A stretch of DNA of 64,000 nt, taken from assembly GCA_937921035.1 (NCBI GenBank), contig CALEUL010000033.1, forward strand, positions 24,692-88,691, written 5' to 3'. Shown in pieces: positions 53,419-62,700 of this stretch; positions within the stretch are counted from its first letter, which is position 1, and the number at the start of each line of letters is the position of its first letter. The DNA comes from an uncultured Porphyromonadaceae bacterium. Lineage in GTDB: Bacteria; Bacteroidota; Bacteroidia; Bacteroidales; Muribaculaceae. The notes beneath the pieces were generated by a model. That model did not search any database. It was not told the origin of the DNA and saw only the letters and a program-made list of their open reading frames with translations. The translations under genes were made by a program, and so were the position numbers.

Positions 53419-53426
53419 TAACTTTG
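53419..53426 (+). promoter_or_regulatory. -7 promoter element of the psd-pssA operon
   Basis: TAACTTTG followed by CA. It lies after the ATG that begins the longest frame (53406), so translation must start downstream, at 53448 or 53454. Confidence 0.7.
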
Positions 53427-53447
53427 CAGACAATACATGCACGAGCC

Positions 53448-54134
53448 ATGAATATGCGAGTGAAAATACACCATGAAGGAACAGAACTGCTGCTTGTCGT
53501 TCTGGCTATACTTCTTGCCATAATAATACCCTTGTGGATATGGGTCCGACCTATGGCATGGGCAATAGCCATTACTGCCGTAAGCACCGTCCTGTACCTC
53601 CTTCTTGCCAATTTTTTCCGCTCGCCGCGACGCCTGTTCACCGGTGAACGCCGGAACGTGGTGGTATCATCGGCCGACGGCACAGTGGTGGCACTCGAGG
53701 AAACCTTCGAGGACGAATACCTGCACTGCCGCTGCATACAGCTGTCAGTGTTCATGAGCATCCTCAACGTCCACGCCAACTGGTTCCCGGTCGACGGCGA
53801 AGTGGTGTACATCAAGCACCACTCCGGCAGTTTCATGGCGGCATACCTCCCAAAATCCAGCACCGAGAACGAGCGCTCCACCGTGGTTATCCGCACCCCC
53901 TCGGGCCAGCAGGTGCTCATGCGCCAGATTGCCGGAGCTATGGCACGCCGCATAGTTACGTACGCAAAGGTCGGCGACGAAGCGTCGATCGAAGACCACA
54001 TGGGATTCATAAAATTTGGTTCCCGCGTCGATCTTTACCTACCCCTCGGCACAGAAATTCTTGTTAAAATCGGCGACAAAACCACCGGCGGCGTAACAGA
54101 GGTGGCACGCCTGAAACCTATGGCAAATGCCTAA
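53448..54134 (+). CDS. psd: Phosphatidylserine decarboxylase
   Basis: 228 residues. Two N-terminal hydrophobic segments (about 15-55) anchor it to the inner membrane. The pyruvoyl-enzyme core includes VHANWFPVDGEV and the self-cleavage site GFIKFGSRVD, where the Gly-Ser bond breaks to give the pyruvoyl subunit. The enzyme converts phosphatidylserine to phosphatidylethanolamine. The compact form matches the short psd type of Bacteroidota. It overlaps pssA by eight bases, so the two steps of PE synthesis are coupled. Confidence 0.92.
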   Translation: MNMRVKIHHEGTELLLVVLAILLAIIIPLWIWVRPMAWAIAITAVSTVLYLLLANFFRSPRRLFTGERRNVVVSSADGTVVALEETFEDEYLHCRCIQLSVFMSILNVHANWFPVDGEVVYIKHHSGSFMAAYLPKSSTENERSTVVIRTPSGQQVLMRQIAGAMARRIVTYAKVGDEASIEDHMGFIKFGSRVDLYLPLGTEILVKIGDKTTGGVTEVARLKPMANA

Positions 54135-54828
54135 GAAACCCACAGCATACATACCCGACCTCATAACCCTGATGAACCTTGTGTCGGGCTGCGTGGCCAT
54201 TTTTATGGCCTTTCATCTCAACGAAACATTCGGCAGCCTCACCGGTTCCCGGTGGTGCATGGTTGCGATTTTCGCCGCTGCCGTGTTCGACTTTCTGGAC
54301 GGTGCGTGCGCACGCGCGCTCAACGCATACTCCGACCTCGGAAAAGACCTCGACTCCCTATCGGACCTCGTGAGTTTCGGCGTTGCGCCGGCAGCTCTTG
54401 TGGCAAACACAATGCTTGCCACAGGTAAATATTCATGGGCTGCTGTATTCACGTTCCTTATTCCAGCATGCGGAGCCCTGCGACTTGCAAAATTCAACAA
54501 CGACGCCGAACAGTCCACATACTTCCGCGGCCTTCCCATACCCGCCAACGCCATTTTCTGGATTGGCGTCTGCGGTTGGATTCAGAACTACGGTTACCCC
54601 GGATGGTTCGTCATGGCCATCTTTATCGTTGCAGTATCGCTCAGCATGACAGCACGTTTCAAAATGTTCTCGCTGAAATTCAAGAACCTCGATTTCGCCG
54701 AAAATTTCTGCCGCTACATAATTATTGTGGCCGCCGCAATATTCCTCTTCATCTACGGCATCTCAGGACTTGTCTGGACGATAGTGCTCTATCTCCTGCT
54801 GTCCCTGATGCGACAGAAACGGATTTGA
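54127..54828 (+). CDS. pssA: CDP-diacylglycerol-serine O-phosphatidyltransferase
   Basis: 233 residues with about six to seven transmembrane helices. The CDP-alcohol phosphotransferase motif is complete: DG in FLDGACAR, then GKDLDSLSD, giving the DGxxAR-G-D-D metal site. It makes phosphatidylserine from CDP-diacylglycerol and serine, the substrate of Psd encoded just upstream. The start overlaps psd. Confidence 0.93.
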   Translation: MPKKPTAYIPDLITLMNLVSGCVAIFMAFHLNETFGSLTGSRWCMVAIFAAAVFDFLDGACARALNAYSDLGKDLDSLSDLVSFGVAPAALVANTMLATGKYSWAAVFTFLIPACGALRLAKFNNDAEQSTYFRGLPIPANAIFWIGVCGWIQNYGYPGWFVMAIFIVAVSLSMTARFKMFSLKFKNLDFAENFCRYIIIVAAAIFLFIYGISGLVWTIVLYLLLSLMRQKRI

Positions 54829-54885
54829 TATACAGGCAAATTCCGAACCCCGACACGGGGCACTTACAATCTACAATATACATAC

Positions 54886-55221
54886 ATGGTATCCCTGATT
54901 ATTCTTATCGTCATTCTTATAATCCTGTGGCCGCTGATCAAAGTTTTCTGGTCGGTGTTCTCGCAGGCCCGCCGTATAAACCGCTTCATGAAAGACCCCA
55001 TGAGCGCCTTCTCCGGCGGAGCGGCACAGGACTCCGGCACATACCAACGCAACACGCGCACACAGCCCGGACGCCATAAAAAGAAAATCGGCCGCGACGT
55101 AGGCGAATACGTGGACTACGTCGAGCTGGAACAAACCGAGACGTCCGCCTCTACCACCGGCGACAATGTGAAGTACCGTACCGAAGAACAGGTTACGGAC
55201 ATAAAATGGACCGACATATAA
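54886..55221 (+). CDS. DUF4834 small membrane protein
   Basis: 111 residues. One N-terminal transmembrane helix (VSLIILIVILIILWPLIKV) is followed by a polar tail with RRINRFMKDP and a late VEYVDYVE-like acidic stretch (GEYVDYVELEQTE). This matches DUF4834 of Bacteroidales. Function unknown. It overlaps the DUF2461 gene by 16 bases if the upstream start of that gene is used. Confidence 0.78.
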   Translation: MVSLIILIVILIILWPLIKVFWSVFSQARRINRFMKDPMSAFSGGAAQDSGTYQRNTRTQPGRHKKKIGRDVGEYVDYVELEQTETSASTTGDNVKYRTEEQVTDIKWTDI

Positions 55222-55877
55222 GCATGAAAGAAGTACTTGATTTTTTGTCTGACCTCGGCGACAACAACAACCGCGAATGGTTCGCCGCCAACCGCGAGCG
55301 CTACGACAATGCCCGCCGCATATTTCTGGACAACGTTCAGAAGATTATAAACGCGCTTGCACAGCACGACCCCTCCCTACGCTACGTCAACGCTCAGGAT
55401 TGCGCCTACCGTATATATCGCGACACCCGGTTTTCGCCAGACAAGACACCATACAAGCGGTATATGTCGGCACTTATTTCCCCTACCGGACGGCATTGCG
55501 ACCGCGCGTGCTATTATTTCCACTTCGGTCCAGACGAAATAGCCCTATACAGCGGGCTGTGGTGCCCCGAAGCAAAAGTACTCAAAAAGGTACGTAAAGC
55601 AATAGTGGACAATGTAGAGGAGTTCCGCAGCATCGTGGAAACACCGGAGATACAGAAAGAATTCCCCGGATGGTGGGGCCGGCAGCTGAAGACGGCACCC
55701 AAAGGCTACGACCGCGACCATCCCGACATAGACCTGCTACGGCTCACCGAATACGGCAAATGCCATTACCTGAGACCTGCATTCTTCAACCGCAAGGACT
55801 GGCACGAAGAAGCCGCGCGCCTGTTTGCCCTCCTCAAACCAATGAACGATTTTCTGAACTACTCCATAGACGAATAA
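55206..55877 (+). CDS. DUF2461 protein
   Basis: 223 residues from 55206, or 217 from the ATG at 55224 just after the DUF4834 stop; the shorter form resembles relatives more. Family landmarks are LGDNNNREWFAANRERYD, the RIYRDTRFSPDKTPYK block near residue 70, and YYFHFGPDEIALYSGLW. The family is common but without known function. Cytoplasmic, no catalytic motif recognised. Confidence 0.85.
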   Translation: MDRHISMKEVLDFLSDLGDNNNREWFAANRERYDNARRIFLDNVQKIINALAQHDPSLRYVNAQDCAYRIYRDTRFSPDKTPYKRYMSALISPTGRHCDRACYYFHFGPDEIALYSGLWCPEAKVLKKVRKAIVDNVEEFRSIVETPEIQKEFPGWWGRQLKTAPKGYDRDHPDIDLLRLTEYGKCHYLRPAFFNRKDWHEEAARLFALLKPMNDFLNYSIDE

Positions 55878-55917
55878 ACAGCCCGCAACAGGGTCATTAT
55901 CACACATAAGACACAAA

Positions 55918-57225
55918 ATGAAAGTACTTAAATTCGGCGGCACATCGGTGGGTTCGCCAGAAAGAATCGAACACGTCGCCGACCTGGTTGAGAAAGCCGG
56001 ACGTTGCATAACCGTTCTCTCCGCAATGTCGGGAACAACAAACTCTCTGGTCGAGATAAGCGAATATCTCTATAAGAACAACATTCCCGGCGCACAGGAA
56101 ACAATAAACGCGCTCGAGGCAAAATATACCGGCGTGCTCACGCAGCTCTTCACCGGCAAAGAATCCGCTGGCGCCCGCACAGCCATCGAACGCGTTTTCG
56201 CGCTCCTGCGCTCATATTGCGCCGAGCCGCTCACCGAAGCCGGAGAAAAAGAGATACTCGCTCAGGGCGAACTCATGTCAACAGCCATCATGCACCAGCT
56301 CATGACCAACCGAGGCCTAAAAGTAACACTACTGCCAGCACTCGACTTCATGCGCACGCTGCCCAACGGCGAGCCTGATATGAAACATATCGCCTCGCGC
56401 CTACGCAGACTCATCGACCTCGAACCGGACACCGACGTATTTCTCACCCAGGGCTACATCTGCCGCAACGACCACGGCGGCATTGACAATCTGAAACGCG
56501 GAGGCAGCGACTACACCGCATCTATCATCGGAGCCGTTACCGACGCCGGCGAGATCCAGATATGGACCGACATTGACGGCATGCACAACAACGACCCACG
56601 CTTTGTAGAAGGGACACGCCCTGTAAGCCTCCTCCACTTCGAGGAAGCCGCCGAGCTCGCCTACTTCGGCGCAAAGATACTGCACCCGGCATGCGTACTG
56701 CCCGCAAAGCTGCACAACATATCCGTACGCCTGCTCAACACTATGGACCCCGCGGCACCCGGCACACTGATATGCAACACGCCGCCCGACGGCACCATAA
56801 AAGCAATAGCAGCAAAAGACAACATTACCGCCATATCCATAAAATCAGGCCGCATGCTCATGGCCTATGGCTTCCTCCACAAAGTTTTCGAAACCTTCGA
56901 GAACCACCGCACAAGCATAGACATGATGGCGACATCCGAAGTAGGCGTTACCCTCACCGTGGACGACACCTCGCGCCTTGCCGCAATTGTAGACGACCTC
57001 AAACACTTCGGCACCGTCGCCGTAGATGAAGACATGGTTATAATCTGCATCGTGGGCGACCTGGAATGGCATAACAGCGGCTTCGAGACAAAAGTACTCT
57101 CCGCCTTGACCGACATTCCCGTGCGCATGATTTCCTACGGCGGCAGCAACCACAACATATCCGTGCTTGTGCGCGCCTGCGACAAAGTAAAAACCCTCCG
57201 TTCCCTCAGCCAGCACCTCTTTTAA
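55918..57225 (+). CDS. Aspartate kinase
   Basis: 435 residues, a monofunctional aspartokinase. The kinase motif KFGGTSVG opens the protein, QGYICRNDHGGIDNLKRGG and IWTDIDGM complete the nucleotide and aspartate site, and two ACT-type domains (about 300-435; AISIKSGRM, IICIVGDL) provide feedback regulation. It makes beta-aspartyl phosphate for lysine, threonine, methionine and diaminopimelate, the last needed for peptidoglycan. No homoserine dehydrogenase is fused. Which amino acid inhibits it cannot be read from sequence. Confidence 0.93.
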   Translation: MKVLKFGGTSVGSPERIEHVADLVEKAGRCITVLSAMSGTTNSLVEISEYLYKNNIPGAQETINALEAKYTGVLTQLFTGKESAGARTAIERVFALLRSYCAEPLTEAGEKEILAQGELMSTAIMHQLMTNRGLKVTLLPALDFMRTLPNGEPDMKHIASRLRRLIDLEPDTDVFLTQGYICRNDHGGIDNLKRGGSDYTASIIGAVTDAGEIQIWTDIDGMHNNDPRFVEGTRPVSLLHFEEAAELAYFGAKILHPACVLPAKLHNISVRLLNTMDPAAPGTLICNTPPDGTIKAIAAKDNITAISIKSGRMLMAYGFLHKVFETFENHRTSIDMMATSEVGVTLTVDDTSRLAAIVDDLKHFGTVAVDEDMVIICIVGDLEWHNSGFETKVLSALTDIPVRMISYGGSNHNISVLVRACDKVKTLRSLSQHLF

Positions 57226-57237
57226 AACCATACAGCA

Positions 57238-57528
57238 ATGATAAAGCATATTGTAATGTTCCGCCTCGAAGGCGAAGGCAAAGAAGCCGCAGCAGCCCGT
57301 TTCAAAACCGAAATAGAAGCACTGCCGAAAGTAATCGCAGAACTCGACACCGCCGAAGTAGGCCTCGACCTGGGCCATATCGCCGGCAACTGGGACATAG
57401 TCCTCACAGCCACATGCAGCAATGAAGCCGACCTTGCAACTTACTCAGCGCATCCGGCCCACCTTGCCTGCGTGGCAATAATCAAGCCCCTCCTCGCCGC
57501 CCGCGCCTGCGTCGACTACCTCGCATAA
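57238..57528 (+). CDS. Dabb family protein
   Basis: 96 residues, a single stress-responsive A/B-barrel (Dabb) domain: MIKHIVMFRLEGEGKE at the start and CSNEADLATYSAHPAHLA near the end. These small dimeric proteins vary in function, and none is assigned. It follows the aspartate kinase gene by 12 bases and faces the AraC regulator gene. Confidence 0.85.
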   Translation: MIKHIVMFRLEGEGKEAAAARFKTEIEALPKVIAELDTAEVGLDLGHIAGNWDIVLTATCSNEADLATYSAHPAHLACVAIIKPLLAARACVDYLA

Positions 57529-57550
57529 CACGCACTTATACATCAGGTAA

Positions 57551-59545
57551 TTATTTTTGTCTGATATATTTCGAGAATTGCCTGGGCGACATACCTACCT
57601 GATACGCTATTTCGGCCAGTGTAGGTTTCACATGTTTTCCTGTGGCCTGCGCTAAAAGCTGACGACCTCTTTTCACACGCCTGTCGCGAAGATATTCAAG
57701 CGGAGACAATCCCGTTATAGCCTTTATACGTTTGTACAGATTGCTTCTGCTCATACCCGCGAGCCGTCCTAAATCTTCCACACTGAATTCTGCATTTGCA
57801 ATGTTCGCGTCTATTATATTATCGATAGATCCAATCCATATACAGTCGGCCTCGGAATTATCTTCCGGGGCCGTTTCGTCGCAAATAACGTCTTCCGGTT
57901 GGTTCGAGAACGCATGTACCGCATGAATTTCTCCATCAGTCCTGTAATAGCGTTTGTGGCGTATTAACACATACAAACCACAAATAAGAATCAGTCCGAT
58001 AAATATATACAGCGTCCATATCAGGAATCGCGATACAGATGTCCCCGGCACCTTATGTACTGCATCGGAATCACTGCCTATCACAGCCACCGCACCGAAA
58101 GCACCGGCAAGCACAGTTCCATCATCAGTATGGCAAAGCGCGTACTTACAGAAACGCATCCCTTCGAAACCGTCAAATACATCAACTTTAGAAGGTCTGT
58201 ATCTCGTATCCACACGGTAAACTGCCGAATCAGAACTACACCATAAAGAGCCATCCGGAGAATTTTTCAATGCTTTCAGATGCGTTCCCTCAAGGGCTAT
58301 GTTACGCCCGTAACGGTCTGTAATTCCAGTGGGCGTGGCGAAATACAGTGTTCCGTCGGCAGAAAATGCGAGTTGATCCACAACAATACGGCCATCGCCG
58401 AAAAAAGGAGTCGGCAACTCCACAGAACCGAAAGAAAGAATGTCGAAAGCATATACGCCGTAATGACTGGCCACAAAAACCGTATCGCCTCGCGGAGAAA
58501 CGCACAAATCAGTTATATAGTTTGTTTTCAAAGCAGAGTTGGAACTGTCGAAGGTTCGCGCCGATACTGAGGAAATATCATAACACATCACGCCCTCCGA
58601 AAACGATGACACCCAAATGTGTCCCAAACTATCAATACCAAGTCCCCGCGAACGCGCTGCATTGCTTGTTTCATCCAAAGCCGGTATAGAAGTCGCTCGC
58701 AATAGTGAATCGATTCTGAATACGCCGCCCCCATAGCTTGCCGCAAGAACGTCTCCGTCCGGAAGCGGCAAAAGATTGGTTATCGTCAGGCTCGGCAATG
58801 CGGTCAGCATAGTATCGCTGCCGATACAGATACCGGCCCCATCGTACGCCGTCCACAAGCGTCCCCGCCCGTCTATGGCAAACGACGAGATATTTTCTTC
58901 AACGCCCGTCAGCATAGTCTCCACCGCACTCAATTGCGGTTCTGTATAATATATACCTGAATGATACACCGCGGCAAACAACCTGCCACTGCGGTTATCG
59001 TAAGCCACAGAAGATATGTGATTGCTCGGCAGCGACAGAACATCGGCCAGAGAACTGCGCATATTGGTTAGACAGCCAGTGGAGCGACGATAGAGGAAAA
59101 CGCCATCGCTGTTTGTGGCATAGGCTTTCCATCCGTGCGGCAATACTGCCATATCCTTCACCATCACATTCTGCAACGATGCCGGAACATTCTTATATAC
59201 ATACTCACGGATCTGATGCGAATCGAAAAGCCTCGCAGAATCGCCCTCAAGCACATACGAACCGTCAAGCGTACGGATAAAAATACAATTATTCTCTATC
59301 TCAATACGGTTCACCGTAGGCTGACGCGAGTTGACGGTACATAGCGGAATATTATATACAGCATTCCCCTCCCTAATGGCAAACAGCCCTTCTCCAGTAC
59401 CTATAAGCATTCTTCCGTCCGCATCAAATGCAAGGGCATATACTTCCGATGTTGGTAACGAGCTGTTCTCATCCCACGCATGCCATTCCGAAGCCCGAAT
59501 TATTACCGGACATAGCAGCAGAATCAGGAGTATAAGTTTTTTCAT
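57551..59545 (-). CDS. Membrane beta-propeller AraC regulator without histidine kinase
   Basis: 664 residues. A signal peptide (LILLILLLCPVIIRA) leads into a two-propeller-like periplasmic sensor (about 20-490) with Reg_prop-type phrases such as SLPTSEVYALAFDADGRMLI and GLGIDSLGHIWVSSF. A transmembrane helix lies at about 505-525 (FLIWTLYIFIGLILICGLYVL). A short linker and an AraC-type DNA-binding domain follow (about 570-664; FSVEDLGRLAGMSRSNLYKR, IAYQVGMSPRQFSKYI). It is an HTCS-like sensor lacking HATPase, HisKA and receiver modules. Divergent from the esterase gene, its probable target. Confidence 0.82.
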   Translation of the reverse strand: MKKLILLILLLCPVIIRASEWHAWDENSSLPTSEVYALAFDADGRMLIGTGEGLFAIREGNAVYNIPLCTVNSRQPTVNRIEIENNCIFIRTLDGSYVLEGDSARLFDSHQIREYVYKNVPASLQNVMVKDMAVLPHGWKAYATNSDGVFLYRRSTGCLTNMRSSLADVLSLPSNHISSVAYDNRSGRLFAAVYHSGIYYTEPQLSAVETMLTGVEENISSFAIDGRGRLWTAYDGAGICIGSDTMLTALPSLTITNLLPLPDGDVLAASYGGGVFRIDSLLRATSIPALDETSNAARSRGLGIDSLGHIWVSSFSEGVMCYDISSVSARTFDSSNSALKTNYITDLCVSPRGDTVFVASHYGVYAFDILSFGSVELPTPFFGDGRIVVDQLAFSADGTLYFATPTGITDRYGRNIALEGTHLKALKNSPDGSLWCSSDSAVYRVDTRYRPSKVDVFDGFEGMRFCKYALCHTDDGTVLAGAFGAVAVIGSDSDAVHKVPGTSVSRFLIWTLYIFIGLILICGLYVLIRHKRYYRTDGEIHAVHAFSNQPEDVICDETAPEDNSEADCIWIGSIDNIIDANIANAEFSVEDLGRLAGMSRSNLYKRIKAITGLSPLEYLRDRRVKRGRQLLAQATGKHVKPTLAEIAYQVGMSPRQFSKYIRQK

Positions 59546-59660
59546 GTAGCAAATATCGTATTTTACAGTGAATTATGCAACACCTGATGCACAAATCGTT
59601 CATTATGGTGTATGTATCGGTAAATGAAACATTCGTGCATAACGTAGAAACATCGGGGCT

Positions 59661-59679
59661 GGTAAGTTCGGGACTTACC
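59661..59679. promoter_or_regulatory. Palindromic operator candidate at the esterase promoter
   Basis: GGTAAGT and ACTTACC form a perfect 7-bp inverted repeat around TCGGG. It lies four bases upstream of the -7 element at 59684-59691, covering the spacer and reaching toward the -33 position. A protein bound here would control the esterase gene directly. Confidence 0.55.
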
Positions 59680-59683
59680 GGCA

Positions 59684-59691
59684 TAACTTTG
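59684..59691 (+). promoter_or_regulatory. -7 promoter element of the esterase gene
   Basis: TAACTTTG followed by CA, 22 bases before the ATG at 59714. Confidence 0.75.
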
Positions 59692-59713
59692 CAATGAACA
59701 AATCTTTTATCCA

Positions 59714-62700
59714 ATGAAAAAGTATCTTCTACTACTAACGGCGCTTGCAATGATGCTAACCGCACATGGCGCCACAACTAAAGTTACAGTCAATTTATGG
59801 AGCGGCGAAATTGCTATGGGCAACTGGTCGGGATATGTTGTTCTCAACGCCGAACAAGTTAGCACCCTCGAACCAGGTTGTCGTTTGCTTGTTAGCGTTA
59901 AAGATGTGGACAGTGCTTCCGGCACACCACAGGTTTACCTGCAAAAGAGCAATTGGACCGACTTCTCCCCAGCAATGAAAAGTATTGTAAAAAACGCCGG
60001 CACCGAGACGTTCGATATCTCTGAGGACATTTTTGCGGAAATATCTGGCAAAGGTCTTGTCGTTAAAGGGTGCTATGCTACCCTTACCAAGATTGCAGTT
60101 CAAAAAGAGGTTGAACTGGGAGAAGGCGGTGATTTCGATTCTGCCGTCAGCCGAGTATGGGAAGGAGACACATTCATAAGCTGGGAGGACCCCAACAAAG
60201 GCTGGGCCGTGATTGGTTCTGACTGCTTCAAGAATGCAAAAGCAGGAGATTTATTACGTTTCGGAATGACGGACGTTCGTCCGTGGGCGCAGGCAAGCAT
60301 TGTAGACAGTTCATGGTCCTCGTTTACCGATGCCCCCATTAAAACTGTGGGTGTGCCGTTCTATGAATACACAATCACTCAGTCTATGCTGAATTCGATA
60401 CAGGCAAACGGCCTGATTGTAAGCGGCAACGGTTATCGTCTTGCATCCATTGATGTTGTTGCCCCCGACAAAATGCCCGCTTATACGGCGCAGATTGCCG
60501 ACAGCACTTCAAAATACTGGGCCAAAGGGAGTAATGCCGTTGTAACTGTCCAGGTGCAGAATCTCGGGGCAGAGAAACTTACAGTACCCGTCAAAGCCAT
60601 CCTGACCCGCGACAACGGCGAGGGCTATGCTGAAATAGACCAGTTCGCTGTTGCAGAACCGGGTGCAGCATCTGAAGTTGCTCTCGAACTAGGTTCACTC
60701 GAAGCCGGGATGTACAGACTTGCCATAATTGCCGGCGGTAGCTTGGTTGAATCTTTTAACATCGGCTGCGACCTTGAAGGAATTGCAGCTTCCTCGGATG
60801 CCCGTTCTGACTTTAATCAATTCTGGGATGAAGCACTGGAACAGCTTGCCGGAATCGAGCCGTCGTTCACACTGACCGAATTACCGGAGAAAAGCGGTGT
60901 GAAACGCAAGATATATTTAGTGGAAATGCAATCTATTCCGGACGGTCTCAGCGGGACGCCTGTTACTATACGTGGATATTATGCAGAACCTGTCGGCGAC
61001 GGCAAATATCCTGTTGTAATCACATATCAGGGCTACGACAGCGCGGCTTACGGTCCTGACGGAAGACCCGTTGACCCCTACTGTCCTTCGGGAGACCAAG
61101 GCGAATGGGCCGAATTCATTCTTTCTACACGCGGGCAAAGTATCAACAACCGCGAACCTTACACAAACACTTACGGAGACTGGTTTGCCTTCAATTTCGG
61201 AGACAAGGACAGCTACTACTACCGTGGTGCATATATGGACTGCATCCGTGCCATTGTCTTTGTAACTTCTCGCGATAAAGTCGACAAGGCTGCAATTTTT
61301 GCTCAAGGTCAGAGCCAGGGCGGCGCATTTACGATAGCAGCAGCTGCACTTGACCCCCGGAAACGCCTCAAAGCCATTGCTCCGGCAGTACCTTTTATGG
61401 GCAACTTTCCATCATATTTCACTGTCGCCGCCTGGCCTCGCTCAGTGGCTGTAGCACAGGCAGCAAAAAAAGGAATGAGCGATGACGAAGTGTTTGCCTT
61501 TCTCAGCTACTTCGACACCAAGAATCTTGCAGGCACAATAGAATGTCCTGTAATCCAAGCCGTAGGCCTACAGGATCCGATCTGCCCTGTACGCACAAAC
61601 ATGGCGCCTTTCAATAACCTGAAGGTAATGAACAAAGAGCTTGTCATAAATGAGAACGAGGCACATTCAGTACCGTCCGACTGGTATGGCCGATATATGG
61701 CATGGTTCAAACAGGCAATAGAAGGCATGCCCGAATACATGGAACTTACAACGAATATTTTCCGAGGAGAATTCCCTGTACAATGGAGCGCTCTCACTCT
61801 GGATGCCTCTAAATTCAAATATGCAAAAGCCGGCGACAAACTCATAATCACTATGAGCCGTATTGACGAGGAGCGAACCTCATGGCCCCAGCTTAAAATT
61901 ACTGATTCTTCCGCTAAGGATATATGGCCGGCCACACCGCTGTACGATTCCGAAAAAGGACTTCCGGCCCCGTTCGTGGCAGAGTTCGAAATCGACGAGG
62001 ACATCGCTCAGATTCTCAGATCTTCGGGATGCCGTATCAATGGCTGCGCATTCACATTAGCTTCGGTGGATTTAAAAGGCATGGCCGAAATCTCCACAGT
62101 TCAAAAAGATCCGTCCAAGGCTGTCAGCACAATATGGGAAGGCTCGGAACGCATTTCATGGGCTAACGATGATACCAAAAACAGCGTACTGGTCGACAAG
62201 ACTGTCTTTGCCGATATGAAAGGGGGCGCAGTTGTCCGTATAAAAATGAGCGACGTAGCCAACAACGCGCAACTCCGACTGCAGGCAAACTACACCCAGT
62301 TCGAACCGGTAAGCAACACACAGCTCAAAGGTGCAGCTTCGGCCGACATAACTTTCGATGATGCGATGGTAGCATTAATCAGAGAGAAAGGACTGCGCAT
62401 CACCGGCTGCTACTACACTCTCGACAAAGTGGAAATAATCGATGCTTCGCAGGCCATCCGCACCCAGAGCCTTATAGCGACATCGTGCGTGAAGGCGTGG
62501 GAAAATGGCGAGAATGCAGTGGGCAAAGTAGACATCCAAAGCCTCGAGGCTCACGATTATAACGTAACCCTTACCGCCACACTCTATTCCGACCTCGACA
62601 AAACCGTTCCCGCCGCAGTCATATCAAAAGAAATAATGCTGCCTGCACGCAAACTTGTAGAAGCGGAAATTGAACTTGGCAATCAGGAACCCGGTTTTTA

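Noticed and set aside
59546..59560. GATATTTGC on the minus strand as the AraC-regulator promoter
   Set aside because: It is not an exact TAnnTTTG match and lies so near the ATG at 59545 that transcription would begin at or after the start codon. The regulator's promoter is therefore unassigned.
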